This document shows, in pieces, positions 28,951-38,492 of a DNA stretch of 49,852 nt (within the stretch, counting starts at the first letter, position 1; each line of letters begins with the position of its first letter). The stretch is from Mastigocoleus sp. MO_188.B34 (lineage in GTDB: Bacteria > Cyanobacteriota > Cyanobacteriia > Cyanobacteriales > Nostocaceae). Made by a program: the position numbers and the translations under genes. The stretch spans positions 1 through 49,852 of the forward strand of contig NZ_JASJDK010000032.1 in the NCBI RefSeq assembly GCF_030065675.1. The letters run 5' to 3'. The notes beneath the pieces are model-generated. The model was not told the DNA's origin and did not search any database. It saw nothing but the letters and a program-made list of their open reading frames with translations.

Positions 28951-30042
28951 CTAACTTACGAGATCGGGGAATACTTCCCCTACAGCTGGATGTACCAGGC
29001 GGAAATTACTTACGTTTAAGCCTTTGGCTAATGCAGGATTACGATCCAAAGCTTTCATCCCCGAATTTGCTAATTGGAGAATATAAGGCAATGTACTATT
29101 ATTTAATGCTTGAGTTGCAGTCCAAGGTACCGCCCCTGGCATATTGGGTACTCCATAATGTACCACTTCTTCTTCCAGATATATGGGTTTAGTATGGGAT
29201 GTTGGGTGTAAAGTTTCGATACATCCACCTTGGTCTACAGCAACATCCACAATTACAGAACCAGGACGCATTTTTTGCACGAGTTCGCGGGATACTAATA
29301 TTGGAGCTCTTTTTCCAGGTACCAACACAGCACCAATTAGTAAGTCTGTTTCCCTAACAGCAGCCTCAATATTGCTCGAATTGCTATAAATTAGTCCTAC
29401 CCTAGAACCAAATAAAGTTTCTAGGTATGAAAGACGCTCAACATTAATATCAATAATTTCAACAGAAGCACCCATCCCAACGGCAATTTTTGCAGCTTCT
29501 GTTCCAACAACACCACCGCCTAAAATTGTCACTTTTCCTTGTTTGACTCCGGGGACTCCACCCAAAAGCACACCTCTACCACCTTGCTGCTTTTCTAGGA
29601 ATCGCGCCCCAAATTGTACTGATAGGCGACCGGCAATAATACTCATTGGAGCTAGCAAAGGTAATTTATTGCTACCTGATTGTTCTACCGTTTCATAGGC
29701 GATCGCGCTAACTCCACAGTCAATTAAATGCTCGGTTAGTTTCCGGTCAGCAGCTAAATGTAAATACGTAAATAATATTTGACCTTTTTGAAGAAATTTA
29801 TATTCTGGAACCAACGGTTCTTTAACCTTGACAACAAGCTCCCTATTCCATGCTTGCTCTGGATTTGGGACAATTTTAGCACCAGCGTCTACGTAGTCAT
29901 TGTCCATAAAACCTGCACCAATACCTGCTGATGATTCAACAAATATGGTGTGACCTTTTTCTTTAAGTGCCCTAACACTGGAGGGACTCACCCCAACTCG
30001 AAACTCTTGGTCTTTAGTTTCCTTGGGAACACCAATTTCCAT
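28951..30042 (-). CDS. ald: alanine dehydrogenase
   Basis: A 363-residue NAD-dependent enzyme that interconverts L-alanine and pyruvate plus ammonia. Family features include the N-terminus MEIGVPKETKDQEFRVGVSP, substrate-binding PLLAPMSIIAGR, the Rossmann motif VTILGGGVVGTEAAKIA, catalytic-domain DVAVDQGGCIE and the late signature YGVPNMPGAVPWTAT. In heterocystous cyanobacteria Ald is linked to catabolism of alanine delivered from heterocysts to vegetative cells. The VanX-like dipeptidase follows on the same strand. The upstream gap of about 370 bases is shared with the divergent hli gene. Confidence 0.97.
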   Translation of the reverse strand: MEIGVPKETKDQEFRVGVSPSSVRALKEKGHTIFVESSAGIGAGFMDNDYVDAGAKIVPNPEQAWNRELVVKVKEPLVPEYKFLQKGQILFTYLHLAADRKLTEHLIDCGVSAIAYETVEQSGSNKLPLLAPMSIIAGRLSVQFGARFLEKQQGGRGVLLGGVPGVKQGKVTILGGGVVGTEAAKIAVGMGASVEIIDINVERLSYLETLFGSRVGLIYSNSSNIEAAVRETDLLIGAVLVPGKRAPILVSRELVQKMRPGSVIVDVAVDQGGCIETLHPTSHTKPIYLEEEVVHYGVPNMPGAVPWTATQALNNSTLPYILQLANSGMKALDRNPALAKGLNVSNFRLVHPAVGEVFPDLVS

Positions 30043-30411
30043 ATATTTGCCTGCCTCTAAGTTTATTTTTCTTAAGTTTAGTTTGTCACTCTTGTCGGGA
30101 TAATTACCGTATTCAAAATAGCCAACAAGATAATTTTTAATGGGTAATTTTTTGTTTTTTCTATCCCGTATATAATTATCTTCACCACCAATTTTGAATT
30201 TTCGTGCTTGACGACCCCGTTTAAATTTTTCAAAATATAAATATTATTTACTTTTTGTTAAGACTTCTGGCTGTGCTATGAGAGATACTAGTACCCAGGA
30301 GATTGCAATTTTTCTTAAATTTAATTAACAAATTGAATTAATTAAAAAATTAAAATTGTCTTTCTTAGCTTGCAAAAAGAATATTGTAGTGGTACCAAAA
30401 AGGAGGAAATA
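30043..30411. other. divergent ald/hli promoter region
   Basis: About 370 bases, strongly AT-rich near 30300-30360, which must hold the promoters of ald (left) and hli (right). The hli gene has a clear AGGAGG at 30401-30406. No operator is assigned with confidence. Confidence 0.4.
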
Positions 30412-30585
30412 ATGGTTTCAGATACACAGCCTAGCGTTACACCAAGACTAGAAGAACCAAAATTTGGTTTTAATGAGTATGCTGAGCGCTTAAATGGTCG
30501 TGCAGCAATGATTGGCTTTTTGATTATGATTGCAATTGAGTATTTCACCGACAAAGGTGTTTTAACTTGGCTTGGTCTTCAGTAA
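30412..30585 (+). CDS. high-light-inducible protein (one-helix Hlip/Scp)
   Basis: A 57-residue single-helix protein of the light-harvesting-like family. A polar N-terminus (about 1-20) precedes the chlorophyll-binding motif ERLNGRAAMIGF and one membrane helix ending LTWLGLQ. Hlips sit in the thylakoid membrane, associate with photosystem II assembly intermediates and dissipate energy under high light. The ATG at 30412 has the strong site AGGAGG six bases upstream; a longer frame from 30370 has none. A perfect 8-bp hairpin (CAGGCAAA/TTTGCCTG at 30664-30686) lies 79 bases past the stop. Confidence 0.96.
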   Translation: MVSDTQPSVTPRLEEPKFGFNEYAERLNGRAAMIGFLIMIAIEYFTDKGVLTWLGLQ

Positions 30586-30663
30586 ATTAATACCAAATGA
30601 ATTCATTCTCGAATAATTCAAGGTAGCTAAGTTAACAAGTTGGTTAGATTGATGACTGTGATG

Positions 30664-30686
30664 CAGGCAAATATCTAGTTTGCCTG
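30664..30686 (+). terminator. hairpin downstream of hli
   Basis: Perfect 8-bp stem CAGGCAAA/TTTGCCTG with a 7-base loop. The following sequence is only moderately T-rich, so it may attenuate rather than terminate, or stabilise the hli mRNA 3' end. Confidence 0.45.
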
Positions 30687-30861
30687 TATTCCAGATATCT
30701 ATCTTTATAATGTTGACTTCACCAGTTGTCCGGAGAATTACACTCTCATGGTGAAGAAAATTTATAATAGTATATAGACTCTCATTAAAAGCACTGTCGA
30801 GCGGGTGAGTTATACTCAGTAAGTTTGCACACAAAGTGAACAAAAAAACAAATAAGCTGTG

Positions 30862-31158
30862 ATGAATGCTGTATTACCTCGAGTTTTAAAATCAGCCTAC
30901 CGAAAAGAACCTCTGATAAGCATATTTATGACTATTGGCATTGTGGATGCCGTAATTGGTGGATTTGATGATAGCTGGTCTTTGTTTGCTTTTGGTTTAG
31001 GGGCGTTGGGTGTTGCTCTAACATTTAAGTTGTGGCGAATGCAACAGCGTCCTCCTGTACCGGAAGAACCCCAAACCCAAGAGTATTATTTACCAGCGCA
31101 ATCATCAAGCTCTGCTTTACCGATGCTGAGTATTGCGAAGAAAAAACCACCACAGTAA
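30862..31158 (+). CDS. small conserved membrane protein, function unknown
   Basis: A 98-residue protein with two close hydrophobic segments (about 18-36 and 41-59) joined by the short loop GGFDDSW, followed by a basic step (KLWRMQQR) and a Pro/Ser-rich cytosolic tail. The N-terminus is basic, consistent with an inward N-terminus. I recognise the type from cyanobacterial genomes but know no function. It lies about 275 bases after hli on the same strand and is followed by a good terminator (31247-31288). A GTG immediately before the ATG is also in frame. Confidence 0.75.
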   Translation: MNAVLPRVLKSAYRKEPLISIFMTIGIVDAVIGGFDDSWSLFAFGLGALGVALTFKLWRMQQRPPVPEEPQTQEYYLPAQSSSSALPMLSIAKKKPPQ

Positions 31159-31246
31159 ATTAGATATTTGAGAATTAGATATTTAATATTTGATGTTTGA
31201 TATTTAATTTGATATTTGATATCCCAAAGTGGGAATGATAGGTGTA

Positions 31247-31288
31247 TCGCCTTTCTTGTCAGCATTATGCAGGTAAGGCGAGTTTTTT
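31247..31288 (+). terminator. Rho-independent terminator
   Basis: TCGCCTT (31247-31253) pairs with AAGGCGA (31275-31281) and is followed by GTTTTTT and further T-rich sequence, about 90 bases past the small membrane protein gene. Confidence 0.8.
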
Positions 31289-31341
31289 GTTTTTATTTGA
31301 CATGGTGTTGATATTAAACAGACATCAAGCCTATCATTTAT

Positions 31342-32478
31342 ATGAATAAGCATTACATTAAAGTTGCTCGAAGTATTCAACCTTTAAGAAAAAAATTTTT
31401 TAAGCACTCATTTACTAGGTATTTAGGCGTTATTAGTTTTATTGGTTGTACCGGATTATTCTTTTTTGGAGAAGTACTACCTGTAAGTTCTGCAAATGTT
31501 ACACCTGAATTATTGCTCAAGTTGCGCAGGTCTTTAGCAAAACCTAAGTATATTGAATCTAACTTAGCCCAGCCTAAATTACTTTACACCTTAAAAGGAC
31601 ATACAGGTACTATAAAATCCTTAGCATTTGGTCCTAAAGGAAAGATGTTAGTTAGTGGTGGAGCAGAAAATGATGGTGTAATCCGTATATGGAATTTGAA
31701 AAAAGGTAAACGAATGGGGATCATTCGCAAAGCTCATCAAACTGCGGTATTATCCTTGCTAGTTTCGCCTGATGGTAACACTCTGGTTAGTTCTAGTAGC
31801 GATAACACTATTAATCTTTGGAGTCTTAATAACCTGAAATTTACCCGTTCCTTTGTCGGACATACAAGTAATATTCTTTCCCTTGCAGTATCTTCCAACA
31901 GCAAAATTTTAGTTAGCGGTGCTTTAGATGGAATTAAAATGTGGGATTTATTACAAAAACGTCCCTTGGGAACATTAACAAGATTTGGTAACCCCACGTA
32001 CGCTGTTGCTATTAGTCCAAATAATCAAACCTTAGCTAGTGGTGACGATCGCGGAGAAATTCAATTATGGGATTTAAAAAGTGGTAAATTAATTCGTACT
32101 TTTGTCGCCCATTCTCGCTCGGTTACTTCTGTTGCATTTGCTCCTGGGGAAGGATCCCCTGATGGTATTAGTACCCTAGTTAGTGCTAGTGGCAATAATC
32201 GTACAATTAAACTATGGGACACCAAGACTGGTAAATTAACTCGTACTTTTCAAGAACATACAAGTAGAATTAACGCAATAGCCATTGACCCTACAGGAAA
32301 TATAATGGCGAGTGCTCTTCAAGACGGAATTATGTTGTGGGATTTGAAAACAGGTAAATTACTTCACAAACTTCGCGGACATTCTGACTGGATAAGTGCA
32401 ATAGCTTGGAGTCCAGATGGAAAAATGCTTGCTAGTGGAAGTTTTGATAAAGAAGTAAAAGTTTGGCAGTTTCAATAG
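31342..32478 (+). CDS. WD40-repeat protein, seven blades
   Basis: A 378-residue protein. A basic N-terminus and one hydrophobic segment (about 28-46) suggest export or a membrane anchor. From about residue 76 seven WD40 repeats follow without interruption, ending in IRIWNLKKGK, INLWSLNN, IKMWDLL, IQLWDLKSGK, IKLWDTKTGK, IMLWDLKTGK and VKVWQF, so a complete propeller is expected. The fifth blade has a short extra loop (PGEGSPDG). Such propellers are protein-binding platforms; no enzyme domain is present and the partner is unknown. The gene is convergent with the next minus-strand gene. Confidence 0.92.
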   Translation: MNKHYIKVARSIQPLRKKFFKHSFTRYLGVISFIGCTGLFFFGEVLPVSSANVTPELLLKLRRSLAKPKYIESNLAQPKLLYTLKGHTGTIKSLAFGPKGKMLVSGGAENDGVIRIWNLKKGKRMGIIRKAHQTAVLSLLVSPDGNTLVSSSSDNTINLWSLNNLKFTRSFVGHTSNILSLAVSSNSKILVSGALDGIKMWDLLQKRPLGTLTRFGNPTYAVAISPNNQTLASGDDRGEIQLWDLKSGKLIRTFVAHSRSVTSVAFAPGEGSPDGISTLVSASGNNRTIKLWDTKTGKLTRTFQEHTSRINAIAIDPTGNIMASALQDGIMLWDLKTGKLLHKLRGHSDWISAIAWSPDGKMLASGSFDKEVKVWQFQ

Positions 32479-32566
32479 ATCAGTTAATTTAAATCATCAA
32501 TAAACTCAATTAATGACTTCAATCAATTATATGAATTAATAATATTGAATCAACGAACTTAAATGA

Positions 32567-33187
32567 TTAATGATAAAAACCTACTAAACCCACCGGAGCA
32601 GAACTATCAAATCTTTTTCCCACATAATTTAGCCACTGCTTGATGGTACCAATTGCTTCTGTAATCGTATTATCTGCGCCAATATAGTCCTGGTTTTTGA
32701 TTTCCTCAAATGCTTGATAAGCAATGTTAGTTGTGATGTAGCCAAAAGCAGGGAGATCTTGAACAGATGGGATTGGTAAAGGTAAAGAACCATCAATCAA
32801 TTTTACCAGTCGAAATTCTTTAACGATCCCCAGTTCTTCAAGAGCAAAATCTACTTCCTGTAGCCATTTGTAGGAACAGGGATAAAATGGCGCATTATTC
32901 AAAAAGTCCTCTTGAAAAACCTCACAATAAAGCTCGATCGCATAAGCATATATAGCCCCATATTTTTGATTTAAAGCTTCTCCTCGAATAATTTCTGCTA
33001 AAGCTTCAAGCAAAGAAGGCGCACCATGCTCAATTAACAGGCTAAATTCCCTGTTATATTTTACTATCCTGTTATGACACTGTTTTTGTACCAATGAAAT
33101 CAATTTTTCATTACCAGAACCGTAAATAGAAGCCAGCTCGTCAATATTTATTGCATAAACTATTAAGCCGCAACTCAAATCGAGCAT
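32567..33187 (-). CDS. uncharacterised 206-residue protein (possibly DUF7691-like)
   Basis: A soluble protein with no signal peptide or membrane segment. The beginning SCGLIVYAINIDELASIYGSGNE and the central EIIRGEALNQKYGAIYAYAIELYCE recall bacterial proteins labelled DUF7691, whose role is unknown; this link is from memory and tentative. The C-terminal half has a Pro-rich turn (LPLPIPSVQDLPAFGY) and an amphipathic helix pair. The start ATG has no strong ribosome binding site. The gene is alone on its strand between the WD40 gene and the prolyl oligopeptidase gene. Confidence 0.75.
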   Translation of the reverse strand: MLDLSCGLIVYAINIDELASIYGSGNEKLISLVQKQCHNRIVKYNREFSLLIEHGAPSLLEALAEIIRGEALNQKYGAIYAYAIELYCEVFQEDFLNNAPFYPCSYKWLQEVDFALEELGIVKEFRLVKLIDGSLPLPIPSVQDLPAFGYITTNIAYQAFEEIKNQDYIGADNTITEAIGTIKQWLNYVGKRFDSSAPVGLVGFYH

Positions 33188-33666
33188 ATTCTTTTGTCTT
33201 AGATAAATTCACCTTTTACTGATATTAGATAAAATTGGTCATTTCTCATACGGTATTGCATCACAATTAGAGATTGAAATAGGTCGTATCAATTCACCTC
33301 GACTAGCGATCGTCTATATGATTTTGTTTACTGTTTACTTAACGCCACATGACCCAAAAGTGATATTTGTTGAGCAACAAGAATGGAAATATTACTTTTT
33401 GGACGGGAGGACAAACATAATATGAAAGCGGTATTACTCGACTTTTATACATAGTGAGCTGAAGTAGTAAATGATACTTTAGCCCAGAGCCATATTTTGA
33501 TTTAAAGGGAAGGATAATTGCAAGATAAATAGGAAATAAAGTACTGGAATTTTTGCATCAGTGAAGATAACAATTTACCCCTCAAACTAAAATTTATCTC
33601 GGAAAACTCCCAGAAGTTTTTTTACACTTGCGGATAAAAGGCTGTGAGAAATGAAGAATAAAGAAT
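33188..33666. other. divergent intergenic region before the prolyl oligopeptidase gene
   Basis: About 480 bases between divergent genes. No gene, RNA or strong repeat seen. Promoters of both neighbours must be here. Confidence 0.4.
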
Positions 33667-35982
33667 ATGAGATTGCAAATAGGGGGCAAAATATTGATAA
33701 AAATTAAAGTAATTAGGATGTATATACTCACTTTCGCTGTATTTTTAGCTGTCATAACACAGGCAAATTATGCGAATTTTGAAAAAACTTTAGTTGAACT
33801 AACATCTAACAATTATTTTTATACATCATCAAATTTAGCTTCTAAGGTTCCAATTTATCAAAAGAAAGAGTTACCTTACCATTTAAAAGTACCTTCCCAA
33901 TTTGAGAATATGTCTTTAGGAACACATCTGAATTATCCATCTACCCGTAAAGGAAATCAAATTGATGACTACCATGGTATCAAAGTTGCAGATCCATACC
34001 GTTGGTTAGAAGATCCAGATTCGGAAGAAACTAAAGCTTGGGTGGAAGCTCAAAATCAAGTTACGTTTGAATATCTTAATGGAATCCCAGCGCGAGACAA
34101 AATTAAGCAACGTTTAACCGCACTTTGGGACTATGAAAAATACGGCGTCCCTTTTAAAGAGGGAAATCGCTATTTTTACTTTAAGAATAACGGACTGCAA
34201 AATCAAAGCGTTCTTTACACCCTCAAGAATCTTGATGACGAACCCCAAGTTTTACTCGACCCCAACAAACTTTCAGAAGATGGGACAGTTGCGCTTTCTG
34301 GGTTATCAATTAGTGATGATGGTAAATTTTTAGCATACGGTATATCCAGTTCCGGTTCTGATTGGCAAGAATGGAAAGTCCGTGATATTGAAACAGTTCG
34401 AGATTTATCAGATAGTTTGCAATGGATTAAATTTTCCGGCGCATCCTGGACTCCTGATAGCAAAGGTTTTTTCTACAGCCGTTATGATGAACCGAATCAA
34501 AAAACTAAATTAGAAGATGTTAACTATTATCAAAAACTTTATTACCATCGCTTAGGAACTCCACAATCGGAAGATGTATTAATTTATCAGCGTCCTGACC
34601 AAAAAGAATGGGGTTTTAGTGGTAGAGTCAGCGATGATGGAAAATATTTAATTATTTCAGTTTGGTTGGGAACCGATCCCAAAAACCTACTTTTTTATAA
34701 AGATTTAACCGATCCAAATAGTGAAGTTATAGAACTTATTAGCGAATTTCATGCTAATTACAGTTTTATTGATAATAGCGATCGCATCTTTTATTTGCGT
34801 ACAGATTTAAATGCGCCACGGGGAAGAATTATTGCAATTGACACTGAAAATCCTAGAGATCGAAATCAATGGCGAGAGATAATTCCTCAAACAGAGGAGA
34901 CGCTGGAAAGTGCTGGGATTATTAACCATTGGTTTGTTGTTGATTATCTCAAAGATGCTCGCAGTCAAGTTAAAATTTTCGATTTACAAGGTAAGTTTAT
35001 CCGGGAAGTAGAGCTTCCAGGAATTGGTTCGGTGGGTGGTTTTAATGGAAAACCTGAAGATACAGAAACTTTCTATAGCTTTACTAGTTTTACTACACCC
35101 GGAACTGTTTACCGTTACGACATGATTACTGGGAAAAGTAGTCTATTTCGTCAGCCAAAGGTAGATTTTAACCCGGAAAATTACGAAACTAAACAAGTTT
35201 TTTACCAGAGCAAAGATGGTACCCAAGTCCCAATGTTTATTACCTATAAGAAAGGTATTACATTAGATGGCAATAATCCTACCTTACTTTATGCCTATGG
35301 TGGCTTCAATATTTCCATTACTCCTAGTTTTTCCGTCAATAACTTGGTGTGGATGGAAATGGGAGGAGTATACGCAGTCGCCAATTTACGGGGTGGTGGT
35401 GAATACGGGGAAGAATGGCATCAAGCAGGAATGAAGTTGAATAAACAAAATGTTTTTGATGACTTTTTTGCTGCAGCTGAATGGTTAATCGCAAATAAAT
35501 ACACAAAGTCTGAGAAATTAGCGATCGCCGGTGGTAGTAATGGTGGTTTGCTAGTCGGTGCTTCCATAACTCAACGTCCAAATCTATTTGGTGCAGCTTT
35601 ACCAGCAGTTGGGGTGATGGATATGTTGCGTTTCCATAAATTTACCATCGGTTGGGCGTGGATTTCAGAATATGGTTCCCCAGAAAACCCTGAGGAATTC
35701 AAAGTATTGTATAGCTACTCGCCACTACATAACCTCAAACCTGGTACCTCTTACCCCCCAACCTTAATTACTACTGCTGACCATGACGACAGGGTGGTTC
35801 CAGCACACAGCTTTAAATTTGCAGCAGCTTTACAAGCAGCACATACCGGGAATGCACCAGTATTAATTAGAATTGAAACCAAAGCCGGACATGGTGCAGG
35901 TAAACCAACGGCTAAAATTATTGCAGAAGCTGCAGATAAATGGGGTTTCCTGGTAAAAAACTTGGATATACAAGTTAATTAA
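33667..35982 (+). CDS. prolyl oligopeptidase (S9A), probably exported
   Basis: A 771-residue serine peptidase that cuts after proline in short peptides. A basic N-terminus and hydrophobic segment (about 18-32) suggest a signal peptide, so it likely acts in the periplasm. The N-terminal domain starts DPYRWLEDPDSEET at about 112. A beta-propeller forms the middle and the alpha/beta-hydrolase domain the C-terminal third. Catalytic residues are S624 in GGSNGG, an Asp in DHDDRV (705-710) and H742 in AGHGAGKP. An internal ATG at 33718 would remove the basic n-region and is less likely. The gene is monocistronic, with a long convergent gap before proA. Confidence 0.95.
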   Translation: MRLQIGGKILIKIKVIRMYILTFAVFLAVITQANYANFEKTLVELTSNNYFYTSSNLASKVPIYQKKELPYHLKVPSQFENMSLGTHLNYPSTRKGNQIDDYHGIKVADPYRWLEDPDSEETKAWVEAQNQVTFEYLNGIPARDKIKQRLTALWDYEKYGVPFKEGNRYFYFKNNGLQNQSVLYTLKNLDDEPQVLLDPNKLSEDGTVALSGLSISDDGKFLAYGISSSGSDWQEWKVRDIETVRDLSDSLQWIKFSGASWTPDSKGFFYSRYDEPNQKTKLEDVNYYQKLYYHRLGTPQSEDVLIYQRPDQKEWGFSGRVSDDGKYLIISVWLGTDPKNLLFYKDLTDPNSEVIELISEFHANYSFIDNSDRIFYLRTDLNAPRGRIIAIDTENPRDRNQWREIIPQTEETLESAGIINHWFVVDYLKDARSQVKIFDLQGKFIREVELPGIGSVGGFNGKPEDTETFYSFTSFTTPGTVYRYDMITGKSSLFRQPKVDFNPENYETKQVFYQSKDGTQVPMFITYKKGITLDGNNPTLLYAYGGFNISITPSFSVNNLVWMEMGGVYAVANLRGGGEYGEEWHQAGMKLNKQNVFDDFFAAAEWLIANKYTKSEKLAIAGGSNGGLLVGASITQRPNLFGAALPAVGVMDMLRFHKFTIGWAWISEYGSPENPEEFKVLYSYSPLHNLKPGTSYPPTLITTADHDDRVVPAHSFKFAAALQAAHTGNAPVLIRIETKAGHGAGKPTAKIIAEAADKWGFLVKNLDIQVN

Positions 35983-36850
35983 GGGTTTAGTTTACCCACT
36001 CAAAATTGGAAAATAATTAACCTGTAGGATCCTTTGGGGTGATTTTTCAAGATATTTTCACTGAGAATTAAAAACTAAAAACTCTTGAAACATCGCCCCT
36101 ATAATTTTTTCTTCTCAATTATGAAGTTGATTTTTGATTTTTTGATAATCAATAGTATAACCTCCATGTTAAATTTTCTTATATATTGTTATCTCAAAAT
36201 AACTAGGGAAAAATATTTATTTTTAAAGCAATAAAAAACACTTTTACAAATATAGTTGGGTGTGCTTTTGTCAAGTTTGTAGTCAAATATATTACAAAAA
36301 AAATCATAATTTATTGACATAAAAAAACTGCCAAACTGGCAACATCATTTTTTTACTATCAGTTAATGTATGCATTAATGTATTTAATGGGCTTAATCAG
36401 AGGTGTAAGCAACTACCAAAATGCAACTAGGTTTGAATTTGTTTGAGGTGAAAATTTAGTAGGTAAATAGGCAAAATATAAGTGATTTCCTATTTTTCTT
36501 TTCTAAATTATTTAGTTTGCTTAAATGTAATTAATTGAGTAAATTAATTTATGCTCATTGCCTCAACGTTCTCTCCAATTCGATGAACGCTCTTCTTTTG
36601 TGGCTGGCATAAGCAATCTTAGTTATTGCGCCTCCCTTTGGGATTCCACATTGGCTGAAAACGTTCTGTTTAGCGCAAATCTGACTCCTTTCAAGCTCTA
36701 ATAGTGATGAGTAAGGATAGTCCGAGATTGATAACCTCGATGACTGGAGTGATTAAACCCTAAACTCCTAACTAGTGTTAATCCTTACTCCTGACTTTTT
36801 ATTTTTGGTAATTGGTAATTGGTAATTGGTAATTATTTATTCGTCAATAG
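35983..36850. other. convergent intergenic region with decayed-looking segment
   Basis: About 870 bases between the 3' ends of the peptidase and proA genes. Most is very AT-rich. A segment at about 36555-36690 has higher GC content and short open frames on both strands without a recognisable start, which looks like a repeat or gene remnant. A weak hairpin (TGCCA/TGGCA) lies near 36330-36345, and an STRR ends the region. Confidence 0.5.
36805..36832. repeat. heptamer tandem repeat (TTGGTAA)4
   Basis: Four exact TTGGTAA units, 18 bases before the stop of the minus-strand proA gene. STRR in a 3'-to-3' gap. Confidence 0.9.
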
Positions 36851-38182
36851 TTAAGCATCAATTGGTAAATCTTGATGGGTGAAGGTTTTAGCGTTTGCAC
36901 CGGTATATGTGGCACAGATATGAGAATCACCACGCATTTGATATTTATAGGTCACCAAACCTTCTAAACCAACAGGACCTCTTGGAGGCATTTGTTGAGT
37001 ACTAATTCCTACTTCTGCGCCAAAACCATAACGGAAACCGTCAGCAAAACGGGTAGAACAATTATGATAAACTCCGGCTGCATTTACTAAAGCAAGAAAA
37101 GTATCTGCTGCTTCTTTATTTTCAGTGACGATCGCATCAGTATGCTTGGAACCGTAATCATTAATGTGAGCGATTGCATCTTCCAGAGTATCAACAATTC
37201 TAATGGATAATATTAGGTCGCTGTATTCTGTTTCCCAATCTTCTTCTGTTGCTGTTTTAATATTAGAAAAACTACTTGACAAAATATTACGAGTAAGTTC
37301 ATCTCCTCTCAATTCCACATTTAATTCTTGCAAAATTGTTGCAACTTTTGGTAAAAATTGTGGAGCTATAGAACGATGAACTAATAAAGTTTCAATCGCG
37401 TTACAAGCCGCAGGATAGTGAGTTTTAGAATCAGCAGTAATAGTTACAGCTTTATCAATATCTGCAGTTGCATCTACATATAAATGACAAATACCATCAG
37501 CATGACCTAAAACAGGTATGCGGGTATTTTCTTGGACAAATCGGACAAAAGAGTTCGAACCCCGAGGAATTATTAAATCTACGTATCGATCCAACTTCAA
37601 TAATTCCAAGGTTTCTTCCCTAGTAGTTAAAAGTTGCACTGCATCGGGATTAACAGCAGTTTGTGATAATCCTTTTTTGATTGCTTTAACTATTGCTTCG
37701 CAAGAATTAATTGCTTCTTTTCCACCTTTAAGAATTACACCATTACCTGATTTGATGGCTAAAGATGCAATTTGGATTGCCGCTTCCGGACGGGCTTCAA
37801 AAATTACCCCCAAAACACCCAAGGGACAAGTTACCCGTTTAAGAACTAAGCCAGTATCAATTTCTCGGTGAATTTGTAGCGCACCAACTGGATCTGCAAG
37901 TTTACCAACATCCCTGACTCCAGTGATTGTGTCTCTTAATTTGTGTTCATCTAACTGTAAACGTTTATAAAGTGGCTTAGCAATTCCTGCTTTAGTTGCG
38001 GCTTCACAATCTGCAATATTTGCAGATAAAATCTCATCTTTGGCAGATTCTAAAGCACTAGCAACAGCTTCTATGGCTTGGTTTTTCTGTTCTGTTGACA
38101 AAACAGCTAATTTCATAGCTGCTAGTCTTGTTTGTTTAGCAACGTTTATTAAATCGATGGAGTTTTTATGGGAAACAATCAT
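36851..38182 (-). CDS. proA: gamma-glutamyl phosphate reductase
   Basis: A 443-residue NADPH-dependent enzyme that reduces glutamyl-5-phosphate to glutamate semialdehyde in proline synthesis. Family markers include [43 protein letters not shown], the catalytic Cys in [13 protein letters not shown], and the late region [15 protein letters not shown]...[10 protein letters not shown]. The length is normal with all domains intact. No proB is adjacent, as is usual in cyanobacteria. A GC-rich dispersed repeat sits in its upstream region. Confidence 0.97.
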   Translation of the reverse strand: MIVSHKNSIDLINVAKQTRLAAMKLAVLSTEQKNQAIEAVASALESAKDEILSANIADCEAATKAGIAKPLYKRLQLDEHKLRDTITGVRDVGKLADPVGALQIHREIDTGLVLKRVTCPLGVLGVIFEARPEAAIQIASLAIKSGNGVILKGGKEAINSCEAIVKAIKKGLSQTAVNPDAVQLLTTREETLELLKLDRYVDLIIPRGSNSFVRFVQENTRIPVLGHADGICHLYVDATADIDKAVTITADSKTHYPAACNAIETLLVHRSIAPQFLPKVATILQELNVELRGDELTRNILSSSFSNIKTATEEDWETEYSDLILSIRIVDTLEDAIAHINDYGSKHTDAIVTENKEAADTFLALVNAAGVYHNCSTRFADGFRYGFGAEVGISTQQMPPRGPVGLEGLVTYKYQMRGDSHICATYTGANAKTFTHQDLPIDA

Positions 38183-38492
38183 AACAATGAATCGGAGCGC
38201 AATCTTATATTATCTTAGCGACTAGATTGTATTGCACATGGCGTTGTTGCCGCCGCGATGCTTGCACCAGAGGCTCCGCCGACGCCGCAGGCTCTGCGCT
38301 GCGCTAGCTGCGCTTATCGCCATCTTTCTTGTAGTAGCGGAATTAAAGTGATTGTGACTTAGGATTAGCAAAGCTCTTCCGGGTGTGAAGTAGTAACCCC
38401 AAACACCGAATTGTTATGAGTGCATAAGTCCTTGTTCCTCAAAAGATGTCAAATCCAGGAAAAATACCACAAAGCTTAATGAGGTCTTTTCA
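38183..38492. repeat. intergenic region with GC-rich dispersed repeat, copy 3
   Basis: Between the proA start and the cysA stop. About 38240-38325 is GC-rich and contains the 18-mer GCCGACGCCGCAGGCTCT at 38278-38295, identical to that before lptF/G, preceded by AGGCTCC and followed by GCGCTGCGCTAGCTGCGC, an imperfect palindrome. This is a dispersed repeat and not a gene. Confidence 0.75.

Noticed and set aside
30562-30843. 93-codon minus-strand frame between hli and the small membrane protein
   Set aside because: It overlaps the hli 3' end and a hairpin, and has no start signal or family likeness.
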